DNA of 64,000 nt from a virus: positions 1-64,000 of the IMG/VR virus record IMGVR_UViG_3300032241_003073; one strand, 5' to 3'. A program made the translations under genes and the position numbers. The first letter of the stretch is position 1. The number at the start of each line of letters is the position of its first letter. Shown here piece after piece: positions 7,483-14,881 of the stretch. Under the pieces are notes generated by a model. The model ran no database searches, was not told the origin of the DNA, and worked only from the letters and a program-made list of their open reading frames with translations.

Positions 7483-8148
7483 TCAATCAAAAAATTGTAA
7501 TTTGATATCACCATCGCCTTTGTTTAAGCGAATTGTTTTCGTCAATGTTATTGTTGCATTAATTGATTCTTTTTCTTCGTTGGTTTTTCTAGAGAATGCG
7601 TCTAACTTTACACATTCTTTTAAAGATAGATTATGAGGGATTTCATAATATCCCCATTCTGGAATATTTTTTATGATTCCTTCATGTGTTTGAGAAATGT
7701 CTCTAATTTCTATTTTCCATGAGTTGTCATCGCCCCAAACACAACCAGCAACAAAAGCGAAGTTTTCATAAAAAATTTCTTTTTCTGGTTCAAAACATTC
7801 AGGATCGTATTCTTTTACTTCTTGTATCTCACCATCCTTGTCAGTCCATTCATGTATTTGATATTGAGGTACAAAAATATCAACTGGACAAAATCCATAA
7901 GCACTTGATTTTTCACCTCCAATTTCCTGACAGTCAGGAAGGCTCATTATTTTTATACAAGTATAATTAGGACTATACAGAGCGAACCATTGATCTTTAA
8001 TTTTAAAAGGTGCAAATGTTCTTACTCCATATGAACTATAATTTCTTAAAAATTCTCCAACCTTTTCTTCATTTTCAAAGATGCCAATTTTGGGGTATTC
8101 CCTACCATTTTCATCTTTCACTTTTTCAATTTCTTTTGCTGTGTACAT
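7483..8148 (-). CDS. Unknown phage protein
   Basis: A 221-residue protein. I choose ATG 8148 (MYTAKEIEKVKDENGREYP) because GGGAG lies at the right distance; a TTG further upstream is less likely. Its start lies three bases after the stop of 8151-8543, so the two are probably coupled. Acidic and aromatic-rich with cysteine-containing segments (FAPFKIKDQWFALYSPNYTC and AGCVWGDDNSWKIE), resembling small globular phage proteins that reappear in many host-plasmid sets. No catalytic motif known to me. Confidence 0.65.
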   Translation of the reverse strand: MYTAKEIEKVKDENGREYPKIGIFENEEKVGEFLRNYSSYGVRTFAPFKIKDQWFALYSPNYTCIKIMSLPDCQEIGGEKSSAYGFCPVDIFVPQYQIHEWTDKDGEIQEVKEYDPECFEPEKEIFYENFAFVAGCVWGDDNSWKIEIRDISQTHEGIIKNIPEWGYYEIPHNLSLKECVKLDAFSRKTNEEKESINATITLTKTIRLNKGDGDIKLQFFD

Positions 8149-8150
8149 TT

Positions 8151-8543
8151 TCACTCCCAAATTCTATGATTTTCAACGATTTTTTCCCAACCATCATATT
8201 CATCAACATACCAGCCTTCAATGCTATCAAATGGAATTTCAATTATGGCTAATTTTGAAAAACGTGCATTGGCTTCTTCTTTTAGCTCTGTAATTGATTG
8301 AATTAATCTTTTGTCTGTTCTAAACGTATTGTTATTAAGTTTATTTTTAATATCATCTTCATCATAATTCAAAGTTACTCTATAACTTTGTCTATCTTTA
8401 TTATAAACAAAATCAGCATTTTCGTTGATGTAGTTGCCGTCTTGGTCATACTCTGTCACAGTCATTCCTAACTCTATGCACCTTTTGGCGTCTTTGTCTG
8501 ATAGTCCAAAGCCGCCAAAACATTTGTTTATTGCAACTTTCAT
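8151..8543 (-). CDS. Conserved small phage protein (MKVAINKCFGGFGLS)
   Basis: A 130-residue protein. The N-terminus MKVAINKCFGGFGLSDKDAKRC is a recurring start in small phage and bacterial hypothetical proteins; the Cys followed by GGFGLS suggests a compact fold, with the rest strongly acidic (DYNEDDIK type). The C-terminus FDSIEGWYVDEYDGWEKIVE is also typical. The biochemical function is unknown. ATG is preceded by AAGAAAG. Coupled to the next gene. Confidence 0.7.
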   Translation of the reverse strand: MKVAINKCFGGFGLSDKDAKRCIELGMTVTEYDQDGNYINENADFVYNKDRQSYRVTLNYDEDDIKNKLNNNTFRTDKRLIQSITELKEEANARFSKLAIIEIPFDSIEGWYVDEYDGWEKIVENHRIWE

Positions 8544-8561
8544 TTTAGTTCTTTCTTATAA

Positions 8562-9032
8562 TTAGTAATTTGTAAGTGTTTCTGGGCTTTCGCTGGATAT
8601 TTTTTTATCTTCAGGATCGGGAGCAAGCCATCTGTTCATGGATGCTGGTTTTGTATAGCCAAATTGATTGATTGCGGCATGATAACCATCTGCATAACTT
8701 AGCTTTCCATCGACTCTTTCAAAAATTCCATATGCTTTGGTTGCATCATCCCATCCTTCTTGGTAAGAGCCAGCATTTTGAGGTCCACCCAATTTTACTA
8801 ATGCATCTTTATAGCCTTGATCATAAGTTGGCTTTTCTTTGTATTCAATAATTTTTTCTCGAAGCTCTTCCATTCCGTCTTTAATGATTCGATGCTCATG
8901 CTCAAAAATTGTATTAACAATCGAAAGTTTTTGATTTTCTCTTTGAACTCTCCATGTGACGTATGCCATCACAGCACAAAAAATAAGTGACATTGTTGCG
9001 ATGGTGCGTAGAACTTTTGGATTGTCGGTCAT
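8562..9032 (-). CDS. Membrane-anchored small protein
   Basis: A 156-residue protein with AAGGGCAAAAGAA before ATG. Residues 9-27 (IATMSLIFCAVMAYVTWRV) form one N-terminal membrane helix; a coiled-coil stretch follows (NTIFEHEHRIIKDGMEELREKIIEY). The C-terminal half has two copies of a motif like YDQGYKDALVKLG / YADGYHAAINQFG, probably a duplicated helical element. A topology with the soluble part in the periplasm or the cytoplasm is not decidable. TTGACA-type promoter at 9076-9103. No family recognised. Confidence 0.65.
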   Translation of the reverse strand: MTDNPKVLRTIATMSLIFCAVMAYVTWRVQRENQKLSIVNTIFEHEHRIIKDGMEELREKIIEYKEKPTYDQGYKDALVKLGGPQNAGSYQEGWDDATKAYGIFERVDGKLSYADGYHAAINQFGYTKPASMNRWLAPDPEDKKISSESPETLTNY

Positions 9033-9075
9033 TTCTTTTGCCCTTAAAAGGATGACGGTCTGTTAAAGTTCGTTT

Positions 9076-9103
9076 ATGCTACCACTTATGAGAATAATGT
9101 CAA
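9076..9103 (-). promoter_or_regulatory. Host-type promoter for the 9032-7250 gene string
   Basis: TTGACA (9103-9098), 16 bases, TAGCAT (9081-9076) on the minus strand, about 45 bases upstream of the ATG at 9032. Overlaps the 3' end of 9100-9489 by a few bases. Confidence 0.55.
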
Positions 9104-9489
9104 GCTTGAGCTATTAGTTTTTGACCACGTTCTCGAACCGCCAAATAAAACACATAAGATGTTTTTACCTCTCCAATTTCTGCTTTACTTGGCGATTGCG
9201 TTTGTCTATAGACTAATTGCAGCTTTGTTGCCGCAGATTCGTAGTTTGACATGTCTTTTAATCGTCCAACGACAGATGCTATAAACTGAGGACTTCCTGT
9301 GATTCTAATGCCATCTTCTCCATAGGTCGATCCTTTGTGCGAATATGGAATGGGTTTGATTAAAATCGGACTATCGGATCTTAATGTCTTCCAATAATTC
9401 AAAATTTGAGGCTTTGTAGCCTTCCACAAATGAGATACTTGTTGTTCTTGAATATCTCGGGATTTTAAAAACTCATTGAACGTTTCCAT
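9100..9489 (-). CDS. Putative capsid-targeted internal protein
   Basis: A 129-residue protein that starts METFNEFLKSRDIQE, a leader of the M-x-x-F-x-x-F type ending in I-x-E, like the T4 capsid-targeting sequence (MKTYQEFIAE) cut by the prohead protease. The rest has no known motif: helical parts around WKATKPQILNYWKTL and a beta-rich part GEDGIRITGSPQFIASVVG. No Shine-Dalgarno; CTATATAAC ends about 3 bases before ATG, as in other late genes here. The next gene (9494-9694) has the same kind of leader. Function inside the head would be unknown. Confidence 0.65.
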   Translation of the reverse strand: METFNEFLKSRDIQEQQVSHLWKATKPQILNYWKTLRSDSPILIKPIPYSHKGSTYGEDGIRITGSPQFIASVVGRLKDMSNYESAATKLQLVYRQTQSPSKAEIGEVKTSYVFYLAVRERGQKLIAQA

Positions 9490-9493
9490 AATG

Positions 9494-9694
9494 TTATATA
9501 GATTTTTTATTTTTGTTTTTACTTTTAACTTTTTTATGAGTTATTTCGCCATTTCTATATGCTAAATTGGTTTTATTAGAATTCTGATCACTACAGGCAC
9601 CTAAAACTTGATAATCGTTTGTGTCTGTGCAATTGCCGATATATGGCCCAACACCCATTTCTCTTATTTTAATCCACTCAGAAAATTTTATCAT
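9494..9694 (-). CDS. Small putative capsid-targeted protein
   Basis: A 66-residue protein starting MIKFSEWIKIREMGVG, again a short aromatic leader with I-R-E. After a Cys-containing middle (GNCTDTNDYQVLGACSDQ) the C-terminus is strongly basic (KKVKSKNKNKKS), suitable for DNA contact inside a head. No Shine-Dalgarno; ATATATAAAAT directly precedes the ATG. The short length leaves only about 54 residues after the proposed cleavage. Assignment as cargo is inference. Confidence 0.6.
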   Translation of the reverse strand: MIKFSEWIKIREMGVGPYIGNCTDTNDYQVLGACSDQNSNKTNLAYRNGEITHKKVKSKNKNKKSI

Positions 9695-9697
9695 ATT

Positions 9698-10426
9698 TTA
9701 TATATTGCTTGATAAGTCTGAAATTACCCCCCAATTTTTGTTTACATTGGCAATATAGTTTTTATTTTTTTCCAGTTCATAAAGAGATTCAATGCTTATT
9801 AGTTTAGTCTTTTCGATGTCCTTATCTTTAAAGTTTTTAACTCTATCTTCGTTCGAATGATCTATTGTTCGGCAAAACTTTTTTTCTGTATTAATATAAA
9901 ATAATCCATTTTGCATTTTTACTCTATATTGAAAGTTTGTATCATCCCATCCCCATCCTAAATTTAAATTTTCATCATATCCATTGACGCTATAAAAGTG
10001 CTCTCTACGTACAGCTATTTTGCCACAACTTCCATGATTGTTCATCGAATCTAATGAAGGCGAACACACAAGACAATTATATTTTTTAAAAGAATGGGCC
10101 AAAAATTCAACGAATCCTGGTACGATATAGTTGTCTGCATCAATATTACAAATAATATCTCCGACTGCTTGTCTGTGTGCTATGTTTTTTGAATGTGTTG
10201 CAACAAAATATTCAGGCATTTGCGTTCTATAGTATTTTAATTTTCCTGTTTCTATGTATTTATTTAAATTGTTCTTAACCCAATCATGCATCCCGTCTCT
10301 ACTTCCGTAATTTAAAACGATAAATTCACAATTGGGATAACTTGAAGTATTAATAATATTAATTGGAAGTGTTTGTTTTAAATGATGCAACCTTCCCATG
10401 CAAGTTGTGCAGAATGATATTTTCAT
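9698..10426 (-). CDS. Glycosyltransferase family 2
   Basis: A 242-residue GT-A type enzyme. MKISFCTTCMGRLHHLKQTLP is the nucleotide-sugar entry strand; the metal-binding acidic motif is NIDADNYIVPGFV near residue 110, and the acceptor side shows GYDENLNLGWGWDDTNFQYR near residue 170, as in galactosyltransferase-like (Glyco_transf_7C type) domains. It transfers a sugar from a nucleotide donor to an unknown acceptor, in the cytoplasm. Its stop overlaps the start region of nothing; the upstream gene (10426-10614) touches it by one base, so they form an operon. Confidence 0.82.
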   Translation of the reverse strand: MKISFCTTCMGRLHHLKQTLPINIINTSSYPNCEFIVLNYGSRDGMHDWVKNNLNKYIETGKLKYYRTQMPEYFVATHSKNIAHRQAVGDIICNIDADNYIVPGFVEFLAHSFKKYNCLVCSPSLDSMNNHGSCGKIAVRREHFYSVNGYDENLNLGWGWDDTNFQYRVKMQNGLFYINTEKKFCRTIDHSNEDRVKNFKDKDIEKTKLISIESLYELEKNKNYIANVNKNWGVISDLSSNI

Positions 10427-10614
10427 TAGTTTTCATTTGGCAAATCTATGTATTCTGTTGTGAATTCTTCATTTTCAATGCTAATAGATATTGTTACGGT
10501 TGATGATCCTCCATAATATTTGGATGATTGATTTATTCTAATTTTTAGATTTTTTTGAATATACTCTTTGATGAAATTATTCAATTCTTCTTTTGTTTTT
10601 GGAATTTCATTCAT
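10426..10614 (-). CDS. Small unknown protein
   Basis: A 62-residue protein (MNEIPKTKEELNNFIKEYIQ...). The first half is helical, the second a probable beta hairpin (STVTISISIENEEFTTEYIDLP). Overlaps its upstream neighbour by 4 bases and its downstream neighbour by 1 base, typical of translationally coupled phage genes. No motif known. Confidence 0.6.
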   Translation of the reverse strand: MNEIPKTKEELNNFIKEYIQKNLKIRINQSSKYYGGSSTVTISISIENEEFTTEYIDLPNEN

Positions 10615-10997
10615 TTTATTTCTTTTATTTCACCTTCATCAGTAGAATAATAAACATTGTCAAAAATGTTTTGAACCCAAGGTAAACAAAGGTCACACGG
10701 AAAACTATTCCTCATTTGACCTTTTTTGTTGAATCTAAAATTAATTAATGTTAGTTTTTTATTTTTTGGACACTTTATAAAAGCATCTATTTCTGAATGG
10801 ACTTCGTTGAAGCGATAGCCGATTTCGTGAGCCGCAGGATGTGTTTTGAAGGCGTTTACACCTATAGATATTAGTTTTCCTTTACATAAAATAAGACTTA
10901 TGTGTTTTTGTTTTCTTAAACAAAAAAATTCATGTTTTTTGTATTCATTTATTGCTATCTTTGTTAGTTTTTTTATTTTCTTTTCTGATAAATTCAT
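10611..10997 (-). CDS. Cytidine-deaminase-like zinc enzyme
   Basis: A 128-residue protein with the two zinc-binding motifs of the deaminase fold: HSEIDAF (His and catalytic Glu, residues about 64-70) and SFPCDLCLPWV (PCxxC, residues about 95-105). The order and the 30-residue spacing fit the CDA/dCMP deaminase superfamily, at the short end of its length range. Substrate could be dCMP, cytidine or a nucleobase; nothing in the sequence decides. It may feed the phage nucleotide pathway with RNR and CTP synthase encoded elsewhere in the window. The start overlaps the previous gene by 53 bases. Confidence 0.75.
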   Translation of the reverse strand: MNLSEKKIKKLTKIAINEYKKHEFFCLRKQKHISLILCKGKLISIGVNAFKTHPAAHEIGYRFNEVHSEIDAFIKCPKNKKLTLINFRFNKKGQMRNSFPCDLCLPWVQNIFDNVYYSTDEGEIKEIK

Positions 10998-11265
10998 TTA
11001 AATTTTCTTTCCAAAGATCGTGAAATGTTTCTTCAGAATCATCGCCACAAACAAGCCAATCAATTCTTTTCACCATTATAGATGAAATTTCTAATAACTG
11101 AATAGTTTTTTCAAATTTTTTAATGGTTTCTTCTGAATAATGTCTTCCTTTAATTTCTCCATATTTATTCAAATCTTCATCTTTGTTGGTGACTATAAGA
11201 TCTTTAATTGTATTGATAATGTCATCAATATGAAATTGCTTGTAGTCAAAATGACCGCCAGACAT
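10945..11265 (-). CDS. Conserved small protein MSGGHFDYKQF
   Basis: A 106-residue protein from ATG 11265. The MSGGHFDYKQFHIDDI start is a well-known opening of small hypothetical proteins in phages and bacteria, followed by helical segments (IKKFEKTIQLLEISSIMVKRIDWLVCGDDSEETFH). The DWLxCGDDSEExFHxxW tail is part of the same family. The function of this family is unknown. The Lys/Asn-rich C-terminus overlaps the deaminase start. Confidence 0.75.
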   Translation of the reverse strand: MSGGHFDYKQFHIDDIINTIKDLIVTNKDEDLNKYGEIKGRHYSEETIKKFEKTIQLLEISSIMVKRIDWLVCGDDSEETFHDLWKENLNEFIRKENKKTNKDSNK

Positions 11266-11388
11266 GATTTTTGCCTTTCTTGAAATCAAAATTATTCGTA
11301 AGGATGGTTCCATTATTGCAAAAATCAAAATTTTTTGCAATAATTTTTTTTTGAAACATTAAATACATATCGCTAAAAAGGAAAAAAA

Positions 11389-13506
11389 ATGAGTTTTAAA
11401 TCTTGGATTTTAGCAGAAAACATTATTGTAAAGTACGGAAAAGACGAAGCATCTTTAGTGCCAGCAACAACTAACATTCTTCCATATGATTTTCATTATC
11501 AAAGTGAAAATGATTATGCAACATACTTTATAGGATTTTATCGAGCAGAAAGAACTGGTTATGTTTCTTTAGGTTCCCAGCCAACCCATATTGGAATCAT
11601 AAAGACAAATTCTATTAATCATGGAAATGCAGTTGATATTGGTTTTATCAAAAATTTAATTGGTGAATTGTCAAAAATGGGTTTTAAATCTGTTCCTTAT
11701 AAAGAGGTTGGAACCAATTTTGACAAGGCTTTTTCAAATGTAGGATACAAACCAGAAAATCCAGCACAAACAGGATACACTACTGGAGAAAATATTCCAG
11801 ATATAGATTTAGGACAATCTTCCACTCATTCAATGTCTCCTGGAATTTCTGTTTCTAGAGCGGCAGGATCTTGGGCTTATTTTATTGAAGTTGGTACAGG
11901 AAGTTCCCAATTTTATTTGTCAAAATTAATTAATGCTATTAAACAAGCCGCACAACCTCTGGTAAATAATGATTTAATTGATTTTTATAGTTTTCATAAT
12001 CGCACATCAGGAAAAGACGAAATTGTTTATTCTTCTAAAGGCAAAGAATCAAAAGAAAATTATTCTACACAATTAAGCCAATGTATGTCTCAATTAAAAT
12101 ATATGGCTTCTGTCATGCAAAAAGAAATGCCATCTTATATTAAACAACTACTCAATAGAATTAATCTTGAAGGTGCAAAAAACGCAGAAAACTGGACAGG
12201 AAGATTGGCAGAGCCTAAAAATTATAAGTTGAAATTTTCTAAGATGTATGAATTGATTCAGTCTTCTTTAGGTGACGATATTATAATTAAATCATTCCTA
12301 GATGCGATGAAACTACAAGATACAGAAAGGTTTAATCAATTAGAAAAAATCGCAAAATGGTCTGAAAATAAAGATTCTAATCGTTCTTGGATTGGTGGGG
12401 CTCTAGAAAACATAGAAAAATTTTGGGGCAATGACGAGTCCAAACTTGTTCGAGCATATTCAGACCCAGAAAAAGTTTTTCTCTATATTTCTAGTCTGTA
12501 TGAGACTCTTGTTGTTTATGGCGATTTATTAAAAGAAATTGAACCAGACGAATATGATCATTTGGTGCAAACTGCTAAATACTCAATAGAAAAAGGATTT
12601 GAAGAGGGTCATGCTCGTGGGTTGTCTAGGCATGAAATTGTTCGTCTGAATGATTTAGCAGATGTTTTAGATTTAAATCCAAAAATTAAACATGAATTAG
12701 AACAAAATTCTCAAGAGCTTAAAGATCAAGAAGAAAAAAGACAGAATAAAATGAAAGAAGAAAGATTGTCTCAAAGGTTCTTAATTCCCGAAGGTCAATT
12801 TTCATATCTTGAAAAAGATGTTTGGAAAACTATACCTGATAAATTTCTTGAATATTATAATGGAAAATATGAAATTAACTTTGGTGAATTAGCATTGGAT
12901 TTTATTGATGACGATACCAAAGAATCAATAAGTCATGACGCTTATGAAAAAGCAGAAGAAGAGGCTCATGGAGATGTTTCTGAAAGACCTTCAGAAACAT
13001 ATGGGCAGGATAAGAAAGAATTATTTGACGATATTGATTATTATTGGGATAAATTCATAGAAGATTATGAATTGGATGATATCAACGAAGATACTCCTGA
13101 ACAGGAAATTCCAGAAATAATTAAAAAGCATTATGTTGATGATTTTATTGATTGGCGAAAAGAAAAAATGCAAGAAGACGAAGATAGTGATGGTAGATAT
13201 ACACCAGACACGGAATCACATGAATTCCAAATGAGAATTCACGAAATTGAAAAAGAATTGGCCGAGGAAAAAGCTTGGGAACAAGGATTGGCAACAATAT
13301 ACAATGATGATGGGGATATATTCATCCAAACTCATAAGAATAATTATGAAAAAATTAAGTCAATTATCAAAAAAACTATAGAATTAAATCTTTCTAAAAA
13401 AGACAATGATGGAATTCCATATTGGAAAAGTAGTACACCTATAAATATTGATTTTATACCTCAAGGGGGATTTAGAAAATCTGCTTATGATATGCTAAAC
13501 ATGTGA
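11389..13506 (+). CDS. Large putative capsid-targeted internal protein
   Basis: A 705-residue protein with AAAAAGGA before ATG. It starts MSFKSWILAENIIV: a compact leader in which L-A-E after residue 10 fits the T4 prohead-protease site. Residues 30-130 look like a small alpha/beta domain (YFIGFYRAERTGYVSLGSQPT, GFIKNLIGELSKMGFKSVPYK); the middle is helical; residues 430-620 are very acidic with coiled-coil stretches (KDQEEKRQNKMKEERLSQRF and DEDSDGRYT). No enzymatic motif recognised. Likely a large internal virion protein, by analogy only. Confidence 0.7.
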   Translation: MSFKSWILAENIIVKYGKDEASLVPATTNILPYDFHYQSENDYATYFIGFYRAERTGYVSLGSQPTHIGIIKTNSINHGNAVDIGFIKNLIGELSKMGFKSVPYKEVGTNFDKAFSNVGYKPENPAQTGYTTGENIPDIDLGQSSTHSMSPGISVSRAAGSWAYFIEVGTGSSQFYLSKLINAIKQAAQPLVNNDLIDFYSFHNRTSGKDEIVYSSKGKESKENYSTQLSQCMSQLKYMASVMQKEMPSYIKQLLNRINLEGAKNAENWTGRLAEPKNYKLKFSKMYELIQSSLGDDIIIKSFLDAMKLQDTERFNQLEKIAKWSENKDSNRSWIGGALENIEKFWGNDESKLVRAYSDPEKVFLYISSLYETLVVYGDLLKEIEPDEYDHLVQTAKYSIEKGFEEGHARGLSRHEIVRLNDLADVLDLNPKIKHELEQNSQELKDQEEKRQNKMKEERLSQRFLIPEGQFSYLEKDVWKTIPDKFLEYYNGKYEINFGELALDFIDDDTKESISHDAYEKAEEEAHGDVSERPSETYGQDKKELFDDIDYYWDKFIEDYELDDINEDTPEQEIPEIIKKHYVDDFIDWRKEKMQEDEDSDGRYTPDTESHEFQMRIHEIEKELAEEKAWEQGLATIYNDDGDIFIQTHKNNYEKIKSIIKKTIELNLSKKDNDGIPYWKSSTPINIDFIPQGGFRKSAYDMLNM

Positions 13507-13556
13507 TCTAATTATTTCACTAATTTTTTCCAGTTTTCCTGTTCGGACATATAAAG

Positions 13557-13631
13557 TGGGCTGTCTCAGAGTCGAACTGAGTTCTCATGTTCTTCAGACA
13601 TGCGATAAATGACCGCACTAGCTCACAGCCC
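13557..13631 (-). tRNA. tRNA-Phe (anticodon GAA)
   Basis: A 75-nt gene with acceptor GGGCTGT/ACAGCCC, anticodon stem CATGT/ACATG with loop CTGAAGA (anticodon GAA), a 4-nt variable region and T arm CTCAG-TTCGACT-CTGAG. The D arm region is longer than normal and does not form the usual 4-bp stem; a GCG/CGC pairing is possible. CCA is not encoded. Its 5' end overlaps the end of the gene at 13618-13920 by 14 bases, so it is processed from a common transcript. Confidence 0.8.
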
Positions 13632-13920
13632 AAACAATCTCTTTAACATCAGACGATGGATCGCAGTCATAAACTACGGTTGTAAAATTAGATTCAGAAA
13701 TGACATAAATCATTCCTTCAAAATCATCGTCGGATTTTTTATACGCAGATTCATCACGATATAGGAAAAATTCATTTTCGAGAGAAATATCATTGGTATA
13801 AGGTATCGCAACATCATCATCCACCCCTTGATACCACATATTTTTCCATTTTTTGAAACAAATCTCGACAATATATTCTTTTGAAAGATTTGTCAAAATA
13901 TCAATGCCGCCTATTTCCAT
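13618..13920 (-). CDS. Small unknown acidic protein
   Basis: A 100-residue protein (MEIGGIDILTNLSKEYIVEICFKKW...) with many Asp/Glu residues and short beta-like stretches (EGMIYVISESNFTTVVYDCD). No motif known. Its stop codon lies inside the tRNA-Phe gene, so RNA processing of the tRNA must destroy or follow translation of this message. It lies between the tRNA cluster and tRNA-Phe in the same orientation. Confidence 0.6.
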   Translation of the reverse strand: MEIGGIDILTNLSKEYIVEICFKKWKNMWYQGVDDDVAIPYTNDISLENEFFLYRDESAYKKSDDDFEGMIYVISESNFTTVVYDCDPSSDVKEIVWAVS

Positions 13921-13941
13921 TATTATTTTCCTAAAAAGTGT

Positions 13942-14128
13942 TTAATCGCATCTTCCTTCGCATATCGTTTTTAATTCGTCGTTAACCATTCCAGATATTG
14001 CCCACTTTGGTAATTTTAAAGACCAAGCAAGACGAATACTTGCAACCCATATCTACAATGCCTTCTTTTCCAGGCTCAGTGCAGCCTAGAATAAAAGCAC
14101 CAACAATTTTCACTTCTTCTTTTTTCAT
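13942..14128 (-). pseudogene. Small gene with a single-base frameshift
   Basis: The frame from ATG 14128 gives MKKEEVKIVGAFILGC, then GIVDMGCKYSSC, and ends at 13982. The alternative frame after about codon 28 gives ASIRLAWSLKLPKWAISG and goes on to ICEGRCD, ending at 13942; this looks far more protein-like than the first-frame tail. One extra base near 14043 would join the two into a protein of about 61 residues. Either a broken gene, a sequencing error or a frameshifted one. The two CxxC-like halves (GCTEPG and CEGRC) hint at a metal site. Confidence 0.5.
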
Positions 14129-14157
14129 TTTTTAATTATTTTCTGAAAACAAGGGAG

Positions 14158-14244
14158 CGGAAGGCTGAGGTCTCGATCCCCAAACCCGTTAGGATTCCAA
14201 CCGTTTTCAAGACGGTGTTGGCACGCCAGTCCAATTAACCTTCC
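14158..14244 (-). tRNA. tRNA-Ser (anticodon UGA)
   Basis: An 87-nt class II tRNA. Acceptor GGAAGGT/GCCTTCC (last pair T-G), anticodon stem ACCGT/ACGGT with loop CTTGAAA, anticodon UGA, a long variable arm (TCCTAACGGG region), and T arm GGGGATCGAGACCTC. The discriminator base is G, as expected for serine. No encoded CCA. Confidence 0.88.
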
Positions 14245-14251
14245 AATTTAA

Positions 14252-14334
14252 TGGGCAGAGAGGGATTCGAACCCCCGAACTCATAAGAGACCTGATTTAC
14301 AGTCAGGTGCATTTAGCCACTCTGCCACCTGCCC
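14252..14334 (-). tRNA. tRNA-Tyr (anticodon GUA)
   Basis: An 83-nt class II tRNA. Acceptor GGGCAGG/TCTGCCC, anticodon stem CCTGA/TCAGG with loop CTGTAAA (anticodon GUA), a long variable arm, T arm GGGGG-TTCGAAT-CCCTC and discriminator A. No encoded CCA. Spaced 7 nt from the downstream Ser(UGA) gene. Confidence 0.9.
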
Positions 14335-14350
14335 ATTATTTTTCCAAAAG

Positions 14351-14434
14351 CGGAAGTGACAGGCGACGACCCTGTAAGGCTATTAAGCCCACCTGTTTAG
14401 CAAACAGGCTCCTAAACCACTTCGGGTCACTTCC
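14351..14434 (-). tRNA. tRNA-Ser (anticodon GCU)
   Basis: An 84-nt class II tRNA. Acceptor GGAAGTG/CACTTCC, anticodon stem CCTGT/ACAGG with loop TTGCTAA (anticodon GCU), a long variable arm (GGGCTTAATAGCCT) and discriminator G. The T arm stem ACAGG/CCTGT closes a loop GTCGTCG, lacking the usual TTC at positions 54-56, which is unusual. First tRNA after the structured leader RNA. Confidence 0.85.
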
Positions 14435-14463
14435 ATTTGGAATTAATCAAATTTTCAAAGATC

Positions 14464-14512
14464 AAATAAAAAACCCTCAGCAACCCTCTTTTGAAAGGTT
14501 GCTGAGGGTTTT
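14464..14512 (-). terminator. Strong terminator between the leader RNA and the tRNA cluster
   Basis: On the minus strand a 15-bp stem AAACCCTCAGCAACC / GGTTGCTGAGGGTTT with an 11-12 nt loop, followed by TTTTTATTT. It stops transcription just before the tRNA-Ser(GCU) gene unless bypassed; the 5' arm can alternatively pair with an upstream segment (see the leader RNA). Confidence 0.85.
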
Positions 14513-14652
14513 ACCCCACAATTGTTCCTTTAGTCTAGGAAGCAACCTTCATCTTGTCATTGGATGACAAGTAATAATAGGATGACGAACTAAAGGATGA
14601 CTTACTCACGATTTGCCTCAATTGTGTGTGTTTGAAACTTTATCAATGTTGT
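14466..14652 (-). ncRNA. Structured leader RNA or small RNA upstream of the tRNA cluster
   Basis: From the predicted start near 14652 to the terminator there is no credible gene, but strong nested pairing on the minus strand: CACAATTG (14626-14619) with CAATTGTG (14524-14517); CCTTTAGT (14596-14589) with ACTAAAGG (14534-14527); and an inner hairpin CTTGTCAT-CCA-ATGACAAG (14571-14553). GTCATCC occurs three times (near 14601, 14586, 14568). The segment AAGGTTGCT (14549-14541) is perfectly complementary over nine bases to AGCAACCTT in the 5' arm of the terminator, so an antiterminator fold is possible. Not a known riboswitch or tmRNA that I can recognise. Confidence 0.6.
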
Positions 14653-14658
14653 GAAGGT

Positions 14659-14687
14659 ATATTAGCATCTCAGATTCAATTTTTCAA
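14659..14687 (-). promoter_or_regulatory. Promoter of the leader RNA and tRNA cluster
   Basis: TTGAAA (14687-14682), 17-base spacer, TAATAT (14664-14659) on the minus strand; a near-consensus host sigma-70-type promoter. Predicted start about 14652. It lies after the end of the membrane protein gene region and before the structured RNA. Confidence 0.75.
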
Positions 14688-14713
14688 GGTTTTTTTAAAA
14701 ATTTTTTAAAAAA

Positions 14714-14881
14714 TTATTTTTCATCTGTTTCTGTGGCTCCTTTTGGAAGATTCATTTTGTAAATTCTATTTGAGATTGCTTGAAGTTTTGATGCCATTAA
14801 ATTGTAAATTTTATTGCAAATTTTTCTAATTGTATCATTTAAAATCGTGTAAATAAAAGATAGTGGCCAAAATAAAATTCA
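14714..14881 (-). pseudogene. C-terminal continuation of the membrane protein after an in-frame TGA
   Basis: Directly after the TGA at 14881-14879 the same frame stays open for 54 more codons, reading ILFWPLSFIYTILNDTIRKI, then CNKIYNLMASKLQAI, and ending in a polar tail and TAA (14716-14714). The first 20 residues are a hydrophobic segment with a conserved-looking WPxS...xNDxxRK pattern common at the C-terminus of small phage membrane proteins. No ATG or GTG begins it. With Trp in place of TGA the protein would read FFGWILFWPLS. This suggests a TGG-to-TGA change or readthrough. Confidence 0.55.

Noticed and set aside
14466-14652. tmRNA or known riboswitch
   Set aside because: No tRNA-like ends, no tag frame and no conserved riboswitch core recognised.
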